Positions 34,509 to 46,530 of a stretch of DNA of 64,000 nucleotides are shown here, one piece after another. The stretch's first letter is position 1, and every line of letters starts with the position of its first letter. The stretch is from Anas platyrhynchos (taxonomy: Eukaryota > Chordata > Aves > Anseriformes > Anatidae), in the NCBI RefSeq assembly GCF_047663525.1, contig NC_092587.1, forward strand, positions 204,504,001 to 204,568,000. The letters run 5' to 3'. The translations under genes and the position numbers were made by a program. The notes below the pieces were generated by a model. That model had not been told where the DNA came from and ran no database searches. It saw only the letters and a list, made by a program, of their open reading frames with translations.

Positions 34509-34675
34509 CTTACTACCTCTTATTTCACAATTTGCCTGTTGGGATTTTGGTCTTGTGCAAGAGTTGTTATGGGAATGAAGTCTTATCTCAAAGAAAGATC
34601 TTGCTTTATTTGGATCAAATAGAAAGAGTTGATCTCCCTAAACTTCCCTCCCCCTATCCCTGCCCCCTCTCCCCC

Positions 34676-34707
34676 AATAAATAAATAAATAAATGAATAA
34701 ATAAATA
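34676..34707 (+). repeat. (AAAT)n microsatellite
   Basis: About eight AATA/AAAT units with one G interruption, preceded by a C/T-rich stretch. Confidence 0.9.
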
Positions 34708-37700
34708 TCAATTAAGAAAGATCTAAAAGACATAACTAAGTCACAGATAAGTCTGGGATAAAAGCATCCCGAACACCCTCGCTTTTCCCCTTCACTGCTT
34801 CAGACCCCCCCCCCACAGATTAGAAGCACAGACACAACACGATACTATCTGAATTTATCGTTTTGCTGGTTAAGTCACTGCAGATTTTAAAGACGTCTCA
34901 GCTGTAGCTGAGTGAGCTCAAGTTACAATCTGTTCACCAGCCAGACCCTCTTAACTCCCCATACCTCCCCCTGCCTGTGAAGTCATTTAAACCATCATCA
35001 TGTTTTACTTGACAACTGGGACAGGCTAAGGCTACATCCACTACCATTTCCACCCTGCCTGGGGATAATTTATTACACCCAACTCCATGGCAGCTGCTGC
35101 TACCCTCCCACCCCTCCTGTCTTTTACTTTGCAGCTCTCCCAAACGTGCTCCTCAAGTTCCCTGGTCCCAGGAATGAGGTTACAAAACCTGGCAAAGTTT
35201 TCCAGGCAGACACTGTGAGAGAGTTCAGAGGGGATGCAGCAGCAACTGGGAAAGGTGTGAAAAATGGGACCCTTGCAGAAAGGTTATGAGAAAAGGTTTG
35301 CTGTGGAAGAGGGAGAATTAAAGCACATAAACAGAAAAGGATGTTTTAAACATTCTGAATCGGCAGGGAAGAGGGGAAAAAATAACACAAATATAAAATA
35401 TAAGTCAAATGTTGGGTGGATTTTTACAGTCTTCGTGGTGGTGAAGGTAATTGTAAGGGTATTTTGGGATCATTCCTGAACCCCAGAGACTTGGTGGAGA
35501 CTGCCTCCTGGAAGGGGCTTTGTGCATGGGGAAGGAGCAGACGATTTCCCATCAGTTTGGACTTGCAGATGTTGGAACGTGAATTATTCAGGACTTCTGA
35601 GATGACTCTAACTATCCTAAAGGGTTTTCTGATCAGTTTTGAGTGCCCAAATCCTGCTTGTTCTGCGATTTAAAAATGTGCTTATTTCTCCAGGGACAAT
35701 TCAACTGGAATATCCACGCTCCTGCTTTGGAGCAACCCCTGCGTGGGATAGCTTCGTTAACACCAGCAGAGGCTCTGCTGCTGTGGACGCTCATGTTTTG
35801 CTCTAGGAATGGTACCAGAAACACATATGTTTCAAGCTGTTTCGTCTGTTTCAAGCTGTCTATCCCCAACAGGACACAAACCTAAAGAAGTCTGAGCCCG
35901 AGCTGAACTTTTGAACCGTATTATATCTGAATGGACTAGAGATTAGGTCAAGGGAATTTACAACCCATCTTTCATCGAGAGATGAGGCCTCTCTTCCTTG
36001 TTTATTATTCCTACAGCATTTACATTTTTAGAAATAATATTGATTAAAAAAAAAATAAAAATCTGCTGTTATTGGAACTGTCATTTCAGCGCACCAAAAT
36101 ATTATTATACCAGCCAAGTCTGTGCTCTAAGGGACGCAGGCAAGCATGAATTATGGGCTGGCACTGTGTCAAAAATGCAGCTATTGTTCTCAAAAACAGG
36201 ATGCAGACCAAGGGGAAATGGTGTCTAGTCTTGACTGTTCATAGTATAGGCATAAAAAAAGAAAAAAAGAAAAAAAAAAGTTCTATTGAAAAAGTAAAAG
36301 GTCAGATTTTCATGGGAGAACTTTTTCTTTTCATTTTCCTGAATTGTTGGTTTCCACCACGTAAGGGTCTGGATCACCAAGCATAGATAGAATTGTTTGT
36401 TTCATCAACAAGCATGTGGGTTGTGTTATCCACAGCACATGGGGAAGCCTTCAAAGCAGCAACTGGTATTTCATACACCTGGAAAGCAAGATCTTTCACC
36501 CGAATTTATATAAAATGCACTTAAAAATCTACATGCTCTTTACACCTAGGTGGAAGAAGTAGAAAAATTGCCTACGTTACTGACACAGTAAGAGCCCTGC
36601 AGGTGTCAGGGCTGCCTCGTGCTAGGTGTGAACTGAAATATGTCAGGAGAGTTTCCAGTGAAACAAACAAAAAAATGGCTCAGGAGAAGGAGAAGTGCAG
36701 CCTGGCTCTCTCCATGGATGGCGAGGACCTGCATAAATTTCTCCAAGCACATGGAGAAGCTTTGCAAGGTGACTGCATTTGGAGTATTCTCATCCAAAAA
36801 ATACCTGCTTGCACCTAGCCCTCACTCTGCAGTGTGTGACAGTCACTCAAACCCCTTTTTTTTTGCAACAAAACACATTTTGCGTTGACTGAGGGTTAAA
36901 ATATACACAAAGCAGAGGCTCTGTACTAAATGCCTGGGGCTGGAGCTTGGTTTGAGGTTTCCAGTTTAGCAACCAGACTGGTTGGCTCCTTGGCCAAAGC
37001 TCAGCTGAATGGGGCTTCCCTGCATTGTTCTGCTGGTGGGATCCTGCCCTCCTCCCTCTGCCAGGTCAGAAAAACCCAAGTGTGGCTCCCAGGATGGGGC
37101 TGCACCCCTGAGATGTGTGAAAGCACCTTTCTGGGGTTTAGCAGTGCTGGGATAGAGCAGCACCTCATTGCAAGAGAAGGAGGGAGAGAAGAATGATGCT
37201 GAGCAGTGAAAGCGGCCCCAGGGGGCCCAGCAGCAGACTTGCTGCCTCCTCAGGAGGCACTCGGATACAGCGGTAGGGAATAAATCATGCTTTCTCCGGG
37301 CTACTCAGTGCTACTGTTTTCCTTTCCTGCAGTAACACGTGCCACAAATCACGTCTTTATAACTCGACCCTATATCAAGCTGTGAGTACATTCCTCCATT
37401 AAAAGGCAGCCCCCTGAGGAAGGCTGCTCCAGACACGTCCTCTGCCAGGGAAACATTTTTGGGGAAAAACACTGGAAAACCCTCCCCTGCAGCATCATCC
37501 TTCTCTTTGACCTCTCCACGGGTGCATCTCCATGCAGACAGATGTATATTTGCTCTGTTGGTCGGCCACAAGCCAGCTCTGGCTGAGATCCTCGTGGCTT
37601 CATGGGTCTGAGCTCGCAGCCTCCACCGAGGAGCTTCCACAGACACTTTTGGCTCGTGCCCTCCCAGTGCCCCGTAACGCTGATGAGCCCAAAGTGAAGT

Positions 37701-40700
37701 CAAGGGCTTTGAGAGCCAGGAGGTGACGTAGCTGTCCCAAAGCGCTCCCCGCTATTAAATTAAGGGAACGCCTAATGACACGGGAACCAGCCGACCCAAC
37801 TGGGCTGGCAGCAATGACTCAGTGGGCAGACAGCTCACCCTGATGCTTCGTGTTGCTTTTATGAAAAAAAAACACATTACAGAAAGGGCATGGCTCACTG
37901 CATCTAGTCTGGGGAGCGATCCAAGCATCGTAGCTAACATCACAAACCCAAAATAGTCGGTCCGATGGACAGCTGGGGTGTGATGGTTAAGTCTTTGCTA
38001 CATAAACTCTGTGGTTAGTCAACACCAGCAGCCCCGTTTCCCTATTTTCCCATCTCCCAGGTTCCTGGAGGATACGTTTGGAGGACAAAGGAGCAAGCAA
38101 CGATGGAGCTAGCTTTGCAGTCAATCCCTATAAACCAGCGGGTGTCCCAAATGATCAGGACTGCACTGGGTGCGGCCCGTTCCCTCCCAGTGAAGATGAG
38201 AGATCTGGGCCTCGCCAGGCTTTTCATTGCCTCTCTGCAATATTTTGCCTCCAGCAAAGCCAGAAGGCACACAGGACAGGGCTGAGGACCAAGTACTCTC
38301 TGGAAGCAGCCCACAGCCCTTTGCTCACTGTGTCTTGGAGAGGGGAGATGGGCTGGGAGGGCATTGAGAGGACATTGAGCAGCCCAGGGGAGGGTTTTTG
38401 GCTGATTCAGCAACGTTACTCATGCAAGCTCTTTGGCTGCCCGCTCCTGACTGGGGCTGCTAACAGATAAGCAGTTCCCTGATTATCGGCTGCTTAAACG
38501 ATAGTCAACGCAATGAGCCAAATATTGAATTTTTCTCACTGTGGGAGGATTGTCCCCATTGGGGAGGCTTGGAAAATAGCCAAAGGGGTATCAGAAAATC
38601 AGCCAGGATGTGGGCAGAGGTCATGCAAAGCAGCAGGAACCCTTTTCCTGGGGCACCTTGAGGTCTCAGCCTCCACTTTTGAGGTAGAACAGGGACAATC
38701 TGATGAGTCTGGGCTGCACATGGACACAGGGTGCAGGACAGTGGTTTCCATTCTTTTTGATGTTGTCATTGCCATTTCTCTACCCACTTATTAATGGTGA
38801 TTGCAAAGGAAAATAAACAGATTTCCTTTGGCATGGCTTCCCTTTGGTTGTGTCCTCATCTCTTCTTCAGGTGGCTCTTGCTTGATGCAGAGCTCATGGG
38901 ATCTGTGTCATTCAATTATTGCATAAATTCTATTTTGAATCACAGCTTACATGAACTGCATTGCCAGGAGGGCAGAGGTCTGGAGGAGAACAAGTAGCTG
39001 TCATCACTAGTTAGAAAAGGCAATCACAGTCAATTAATCATTGTTATTTGATGATCTACAGTGTTCAAATTAATTACCACTGTTTGGGTATCCAAGCCTC
39101 TTTCACCAACGGTTGCCCAAAACTCTGCACTCCTCTGTAATTACTGGACTCTTGTAAAATATTGAAACTGAGCCTTGGAGGAGTTAATTGAGTGTACAAG
39201 TGTAGGTGGAAATTGAATATAGAAGTTGTGACTCACAGTCACTTGCTCGTATCCCTGTATTGTTTGCAGTACTAGGACTGTTTGTAGAGCTCCAATTTCT
39301 GAAACTGGCAGCTTTAACCAGCCCAGTAGAAATAAACAACAATTTAGAATTAACATCAGAGAAATATATACCCCAAAGACCAACTAATACATATAAATAA
39401 CAGCTACCCACCATCCCGTAGATGAAAAGTTGTACTTGTTGGAGAGGTTGCTCCCTGCAATAAGGTTAATTGATGGCACAACCAGAAAAGGGCCACTGGG
39501 GGGTTTTGGTCATGTATCCAAACAGAGGGTGGTGAAATTCCAGACAGGGCACCACTGCCAAGTCAGACGGGAAATTTGAGAACCCGTTAAGGAAGCTAAA
39601 GGAGCACAAGGGGAACTATAAATTAAAAGCAGACAATAGGACACTGTGTGCAGAAAAATTTAAAAGGTGCTTGCATATACACAGTGTTTATTTAAGATCT
39701 GTTATGCACAAAAGTATCTGGCAAACTGTTACAGAGTCCAGGCAAGACAGATAGGCTTTTTCAGTCCATTCTACCTGAGACAAAAATAATAATAATAATC
39801 CAGTTTCAAAGGATTATTAGCATGAACTCCAATTACAAAATGTAACTTTCAGTGAGACACTCACAGTTTCTATATGGAAGGTTTTTGAACAAGATGTCAT
39901 ATAGAGTTATATATGGCCTTTGCTGAGGATCTTGCAGGTGGTAAAATATCATTTGGTGAGAGGTTATCAAGAAAATGAGGAGAAACAGCCTCAGTCTCCA
40001 GGTTTTGCTGGCTTAGCTCAACCAACCATGTCAATATGATGCCAGGATCACATTTGTGGCTCCCCCTTATCCCATTTTCAGCAAAGCCAATGGAAGGGTC
40101 ACTGTGCATTTTCCCCTATGGCAAGCTTTGTTCACACCCCCTTGCCAGCTCAGAAGGCCTTTGCTGCACAGACACATGTCTATAACAGAGTTGAGGAGAT
40201 CTTTCCTTTTTCAAAAATTAAAATTAAAATTAAAAAAAAAAATAAATCATTAGGCTAACCTGAAGTCATTTCTGGACCTGGTCTTCATTTCTGGGGCAGA
40301 CTGTTCCAGACCTCCCATGTACAGGGCGGGCACAGGCAGGCAGATAGTGCATCCCATTGCCCATCTCCCACCTCCCAAAAGTGAGCCTTGACTGCTGCAT
40401 TAGCAGGCACTCTGGAAAACATTCAGTGAAGATGAGACAGGTTTCCTGTCCCAATTAATATTTTTTCAATGAAAGGAAAACTAACCAGCTTCATGATATT
40501 GGGAATAACTTGAAGAAATTCACCATGAACAGCACATGGGTCTCTTATCCAACTGTGAAGAAATGATGCTACCTGGGTCTTCTGTCTGCCTCATCACACT
40601 GATTACACTTATCACCAAGGTTTGGAGGGGGGCTCCTCTACTAGAAGACACATGAAGGCATTTGAATGTTTGATATTTATTCCAGCAATGATCTGTTTCT

Positions 40701-41247
40701 GTAGGGGGAGTATTGGGCTGTTCTTACTCTTGAATTTCACGAGTGGCACAGAAACCTGGCCTTGATTCCCATTCATTTTTGATCTAAATACATCACATTG
40801 CATCACTCAGCCCAACCTCCCCAGTAGAAAAAGGCTTGAAATTTTCATTTCAAGTCAACCTGACCTTTCTGTTTAGTTTCTTTTTTGGTGACTGAACCAG
40901 AAATACATACGATGGGTTTAGTCTTCAAAAACCATGGCTCTACCAGCTCTGCACAAAGGTCATTACCATTCACAGCAATGCACACAGCCTTAGCTGGGCC
41001 TGGAAACTGTTCATTTGCTAGTGAGCTGCCACTTACATGTTTTGTCTTCTGAAAAAAAGTCAATGTGAATTTATAGCTGAAAGCAATTTGCAGTAGTCCC
41101 AGTGAAATACAAAGCAGATGCCTTCAAGAAGCAGAAACAGAGCAGAGCTGACTGATGCCTCCATTGTACAAACAACTTTGATCTGCATTTCAAAGACCGA
41201 ACACTTCCAAACTTGGTTCGTGCTTCTCTCTTAAAGGAGTTATCCAC

Positions 41248-41283
41248 TTATATATATGTGTGTGTGTGTGTGTATGTATGTAT
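41248..41283. repeat. (TA)n(TG)n(TATG)n compound microsatellite
   Basis: Five TA units pass into about nine TG units and then three TATG units. Length is probably polymorphic. Confidence 0.92.
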
Positions 41284-42412
41284 CATATTTAATATTTGTT
41301 TTCTTATAAACAATGTTATAAACCCTAGTCTTTGTTCCTTATAATCTCTATCCCATATTTGGTCTGTTGTCTGTGTTTAGAAATGTCTGTCCCTGCTTTT
41401 CACCCTTAGCAGGTATGCTTGTGATACTTTGCTAAATGATTTCAGATTTATTACATTCTATACCTGGGATTCCAGTCTCAAGATGTGCCATTTGACGCTT
41501 GAAATATTTCATTTACTTCTATAGCATGACTTGAGATCTGAAAGAGATCTGGGGCCCACGTAAGTCCAGATAAAGCTTAAGTACATCTGGTCGAACACAT
41601 CAAAAGCACTGAGTCTTAAAAGGATCCAGTATAAACCATTGCATCATCACTATCGGAAAATGTGCAGTTTAGGTCTCAGAGTTTCCAGAACATGTAGATG
41701 GCGTTCTGACATCAAGAGAGATTACAAACATGTGTTGGTGCTTCGACAGAAAATGGGAAAGTATCAGAAAACATTATTGGGAAAATTAGTTAGATTCCCA
41801 AAATTATACTTCCCATTACTGTCAACTGTTGCCTGTTTCATGATGCGTCGACCTGGGAAAGACATCAGAAAGGAAAAAACGGCATAGATCGTTAATGAGT
41901 GCAATAACAGCAAGAGTAAGATGCACTGACACTGATAATCAGAAACACCGCCAAGCATAATAAAATGGACTAGCATCAAAGGAGTCATATATTAGAAAAA
42001 TATGCAGATTTCAAAGGGAGACTGTTAATGATATATAGAAATTGCATAATAATGTAATGATTAACAAACAGTCATCTGAAATCCTGTCTTTGACACTTGA
42101 GTAATTACATTATTTATGTAACGGTTGTCCTCTTGTTCCCTTCCATAATATTTACTTCCCTACTTCCATATGCGCTTCACCAAGTTAATGACATAACTTA
42201 GAGGTTTTAGACTGGATGTCATGTTTCTGTGTACTTCTGTCATTGAAAAATCATATGAAAAAGGAAGTGTTGTTTGACCTGGGAGCTCTGAAGGAATCAG
42301 AATAGGTCATTTACAGCACCGGGACTAAGAAAAATAAAAAAAAACAACAGCAATTTCTAGGAAGTATCATTCACTATTTGACTGTTATAGAAAGTTGTTT
42401 ATTTTTTTCTGC

Positions 42413-42480
42413 TTGTTTGTTTGTGGGTTTTGTTTGTTTGTTTTGTTCTGTTTTTGTTTTGTTTTGTCTTTTGTTTTGTC
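42413..42480. repeat. (TTTG)/(TTTTG) low-complexity tract
   Basis: Imperfect run of TTTG and TTTTG units with a few interruptions, about 68 bp. Confidence 0.9.
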
Positions 42481-42771
42481 TCCTGCAACTTCACTTCTTA
42501 CCAGAACACAGAAGATTCAGCCCACCCAAGTAGCCCCCTTAAATGTCCATTAAAAGTGGTGCTATGAGAGTAGAAGCACTTCTAATCTTCCAGCATCTAG
42601 AAAATATTCTGGTGTCAACTGCAAATGACAAAAACGCTCCTCTTATTGTCGTCAAAGTGGAGTGCTGAATCTTTAAGATGTACTTTATCCATCAGGACCT
42701 GATGGAAGGATAATAACAGCAGGTGAGAAGACTGATGGTCTTCTGGACATTTCCCTCTTCCCAATTGGAAA

Positions 42772-42795
42772 GAAACCAATTCTTCAATTGGTTTC
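42772..42795. repeat. Hairpin with CCAAT/ATTGG arms
   Basis: GAAACCAATT (42772-42781) and its exact reverse complement AATTGGTTTC (42786-42795) flank the loop CTTC. A further CCAATTGG lies at 42761-42768, giving several CCAAT boxes in about 35 bp. Confidence 0.85.
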
Positions 42796-44510
42796 CACTT
42801 TGTAGTAATTTTCATGTCACCTCTGAATCATATTCTTTATTTAATGAGGTTAGATTGTCAGTGGCAGATATTTTTTTTATCTATATCTAGTCTTTTCCAA
42901 GTAAGCTTTTCAGGCACACATTTTTAAGAACACACTTATAAAGGCCTATTAAAGCTTCATTTTGGTAGAAGCTATTTTTTCTCCTGACTTTCTGAGGCAG
43001 TGAAAGTAACCAGTTAATAGGATGCAATTCATTTACATAACGGTATCAAGTTTTGTCCTGTTCATTGCCTTTCTTTAGGAAAGACAGAAATAAAAAAGTC
43101 TCAAATAAATTGTTTTACACTTGACAGCTAAGTCTATAATGCAGCTTGAATGGAAGATAGAAACAGACAGATAAACGTTTGCTGTGGAAGACCCAGAAAT
43201 GCTAGATCCACCCTAGGAGACTGGATGGGGACACAGAAGACCTCTTCAGGACCTTCCCAACCTGTATCTCTATAAGATTGTATGTAATTAACAGCAGTTG
43301 CTGAATTAGGCTCTTCCAAAAAAATAATTTCTTCCCTTTGTCTACAACCAGTCTTTAAAGTGTCTATTTCTTTCTGTTGGCTATAAGGGGAGCTCAGACA
43401 TCTACATCACATAGATCCACATTTAATCTGGCAAATTCCACTAATATACTTCAAATAGAAACCACATCTTGTGCAATTCAGTCTCAAATATTAGCAAAAG
43501 GTACAGTCTCAATGGTGCAGCTGAATATCCCCCACTTACTGGCAAAGTAGAAAGATCTCCAAAGCCATTGCAATGCATGTGATGTTTATTAGAAGTAAAG
43601 CATCTCTGATATCTGCTCTTGAGTGATAATGTGCAAGGTTGAAGAGCATCCTCACAGTTTATAATTCAGTACACTTTCTGGTTGCCTAAAGACCAGATGT
43701 TTCAGCAAGAAGATGATGAACACTGAGCGGGTGGAAGGTTGGAGGACAGGACGATAATGCAGAACTAGAAATTGCACATTCTCCACAGTCTTACGTGACT
43801 ATAAATCATAGTGTGCTCCTTCAAACGGCATCAGGAGCCAAATTCCACTTATGCCCTCCATCAAAATAAAAATTTATAACAGTGAGAATAGCAGAAGTCT
43901 GGCTTTGAACAAGCAGGAGTTAATCAAGCAGTGGGATGAAAGCAAAGGTATTTGCATTTCAAGGTAGCATAAATTAAAAAAAAATAATCCTGAAGATCAC
44001 CTTCTGCCATTCTGTTACAGTGAAGTTGGATGGATAATTGAAGACAGCACATAATATTCAAAGGAATTCACAGAATTAAAGCAAAGATTTCTTCCTATGT
44101 GTACGGCGAGGAGTTAAACATCTGACTACCCATTCATCAAAATGTCAAATCAGGGATTAATAGAGACAGACTCTTCTCTTTCTCTCCTCCACAATGTTAT
44201 GCTAAATGGGCCTCTCCAGCCAGAACAGAGATGGGACACATCAGTCTCCAGAAAGCAGACGACTGCTCTCCCAATTTCAGGTGGATGGTACTTGGGTTAC
44301 AAATCTCAGCCATTTCTGGGAACAGCACTCTTCACTTTAACATAGATCAACAGAAATCTATCCCCTATTCAACCATATTTCTAAGTTTAATGCCATGTTC
44401 ACTTTACTCTAGAAGAGAAGTTGGCAGGTAGACAAATATTTTTTCTTAAAAGCTCAAAGCCAAATGCCAAGTGGTGAAATTCTGGCATCAATAAAGGCAT
44501 TTTTTTAAAT

Positions 44511-44538
44511 TATTTTATTTTTATTTTTATTTTTATTT
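44511..44538. repeat. (TTTTA)n tract
   Basis: About five TTTTA units with one shorter unit at the left. Confidence 0.9.
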
Positions 44539-45267
44539 GAATGTGGCAAAAGTTTCCCCCAATGTCCGAACTCTGGACTCTTCTCCCTCACTCTGGATGT
44601 TTTTGATCCAGATTTATAGGTTGTGGCTGGAATTTTACTTAGGATTGGCTGGCTCAAGCCCTCACACGGTGTCCTCCAGCAGAGTTTTTGTCCCATAAGG
44701 AGCAACAGTATAGTTGGCCAATAGTAAAATGATGTGACAAGATGAGATTTACATAGAGGCTGGATTTACAGACTATGAATTTTTTTTTTTCCTTTAAAGA
44801 TATGAAAGATATAAACAGGATCAAAGCTTCCTTCCTGCAAACATTTACATACATCCTAAGCTTCATTTATCACAGTGACTTAATTGATATCAGACTTGTG
44901 TACATACAGTTAAAAATGTATATAAACACTATCAGTGTGGGGGGTCAAAAAGTAAAAGAAAGCTCTTAGGCAAACAATCAAGTGGGTGGTTAAGAAGTTA
45001 TGACTTGTCAGGTCAGCTCTGGCACTTGGCTTGCTCATGTCCTTAATGCTCTCAAATGCAAGAGCTCAACTCAGGTTGGACACGGGTGGTGGAGAAGAAG
45101 TTTAAACACAGGCATTTCACTGCCTGGGTAAGACTGAGAGCAGGCACATGCACAGTGACAGCAGAGAGCAGCATTTTGGTAAAGGTCAGCAGAGATGTGC
45201 TGCCAAACCTCTGAGCCACTCTTCAAAGCAGCCCCTGAAAGGTCAGCTCCTGCGAGAGAGGTTGGGC

Positions 45268-45300
45268 AGGGTTAGGGTTAGGCAGGGTTAGGGTTAGGGT
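45268..45300 (+). repeat. Interstitial telomere-type TTAGGG block
   Basis: Two clusters of GGGTTAGGGTTAGG are separated by a CA and followed by GGGTAACG, giving four to five TTAGGG units in 33 bp. It is the G-rich vertebrate telomere strand in + orientation. It is short, so chance expansion or insertion during break repair are both possible. Confidence 0.9.
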
Positions 45301-45825
45301 AACGTGCTGCCTCTCAAGCCTGGGGAGCTGCACAAGCCTTGCGAGGGGGGGCATCGTGAAGGTGAAAGGTTCTGCAGCACCCCTGAAAAAAATAAATCTT
45401 TGCTTTATCTCTTTCAAGAAGGAGCAATACTCAAAGATTTGCACAGCCAAAGTAATTGCTGACATTGCTCAGAAGCATTTACCCCAAACACACTGGTTCT
45501 TTACCAGCAGGAGAACCTAAAAGAGATGTTTTAAGAACTTTTTATTTATAAATCAAGTTTTTTGTTGTTGCTTCTCTGCATTCCCAAAATTGAGAAATCA
45601 CAGGGAAAAGATCAAATCCATGTGCAGGGCATGTTACAAAAATGTGTCAGCTTGTCTGGGTCTCCTTCATCTTTTTGGATGAAGACAGCTAGCTTCAAAA
45701 GTTAGAGTAAGCCATGTGGATTTTTATAAGATAGGCTGTCACGCAGAGGAAGGAGGGCTGTGTTACTCAGCGGTTTGTTAATATGAGAGGTGTACGTGGT
45801 GAAATAGCGGCTTTCTGTGATTTCC

Positions 45826-45914
45826 TATAAAAGGCCTGGAAGGACATAAAACCAATAAACAAATCTGACAGCACTCCAGGTCTGACAGCACGCTGAATAA
45901 ACGTGAGTCACGTG
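45826..45914 (+). promoter_or_regulatory. TATA-like box followed by an AP-1/E-box composite
   Basis: TATAAAAGG (45826-45834) is followed by a near-repeat of TCTGACAGCA at about 45865 and 45882, and then by TGAGTCA (45904-45910) overlapping CACGTG (45909-45914). GTCACGTGA resembles the TFEB/USF-type E-box. The motifs are seen directly. Whether a transcript starts here is unknown, and no coding exon follows. Confidence 0.25.
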
Positions 45915-46250
45915 AATTGCAATAGCTCATTCGTCAGAAGTACAGGAGAGTGCTGGAAGAAAGGAAACCAAAACACTCACAGTTCTTGGCACCATCAAGA
46001 ACCGCACACCAGTCCGCGTCAGGATAAATTTAATAACATTTCTGTAACAGTGCATTGCAAAGGACAGGAGATCTAGGAAGAAATATGGCTCCAGAATGCT
46101 TTTAATGGGTCTGAATTCCTTGTTCTGAACTGCACCAGAGGTTTATTTCAAATGAGCCACAGCTCTCTCCCTTCCCAGAAAATCATCACACTCTCCATGC
46201 CCCACAGATGAACTCCCTCTCTGTATCCCATAGGAAATAACCATCTTAGA

Positions 46251-46530
46251 ATCATAGAATCATTCAGGTTGGAAAACACCTCTAAGATCATCTAGTCCAA
46301 GCTTTAACCTAGTCCTTAAGTTCACGACTAAACCATGCTGCCAAGTTCTACATCTACATGTTTCTTGAAGACCTCCAGGGATGGTGACTCAACCACTTCC
46401 CTGGGCAGCCTGTTCCAATGCCGCACAACCCTTCCAGTAAAGAAATTTCTCCTAAAGTCCAATATAAACCTCCCCTGGTACAACTTGAGTCCATTTCCCC
46501 TCATCTTATCACTTGGTGCTTGGAAGGATG
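46251..46530 (-). mobile_element. CR1 LINE fragment, minus strand, with intact 3' tail
   Basis: It begins with the reverse-complement tail 'agaatcatagaatcattcag', then 'gttggaaaacacctctaaga', 'tcatctagtccaagc', 'acatgtttcttgaagacc', 'ctgggcagcctgttccaatg' and 'aagtccaatataaacctcc'. Frames on both strands are artefacts of the repeat. The 5' side is truncated within the 3' UTR/ORF2 end. Confidence 0.95.

Larger units (their letters stand above)
32726..37200. other. Intergenic DNA, no gene seen
   Basis: Two overlapping minus-strand frames at 32720-33014 contain a cysteine-rich stretch, but I recognise no family and the frames compete with each other. There is a T26 run at 34483-34508, an (AAAT)n at 34676-34707 and a C10 run near 34805-34814. 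The rest looks like unique sequence. Confidence 0.5.
37201..46250. other. Intergenic DNA, mostly unique, no gene seen
   Basis: Overlapping frames on both strands at 37311-37726 and 38042-38470 match no known family and have no convincing splice or start context. The stretch 37260-38350 is more GC-rich and free of visible repeats, with ATGACTCAG (AP-1-like) at 37814-37822, so it is a reasonable candidate for conserved non-coding DNA. Simple repeats occur at 41248-41283, 42413-42480 and 44511-44538, with a TTAGGG block at 45268-45300. Possible old CR1 debris near 43240-43290 is too weak to call. Confidence 0.5.

Noticed and set aside
37311-37726. 130-aa minus-strand frame with overlapping plus-strand frame
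   Set aside because: No family match, no signal peptide or domain, and no splice context. Kept only as a possible conserved non-coding stretch.
38042-38470. Opposed frames of 123 and 130 aa
   Set aside because: They mirror each other and match nothing known. Likely stop-poor GC-richer DNA.
43186-43295. Possible old CR1 3' tail (CCTTCCCAACCTG then TCTATAAGATTGTATG)
   Set aside because: Only the last 35 bp resemble CR1 and the upstream block does not, so it is too weak to annotate.
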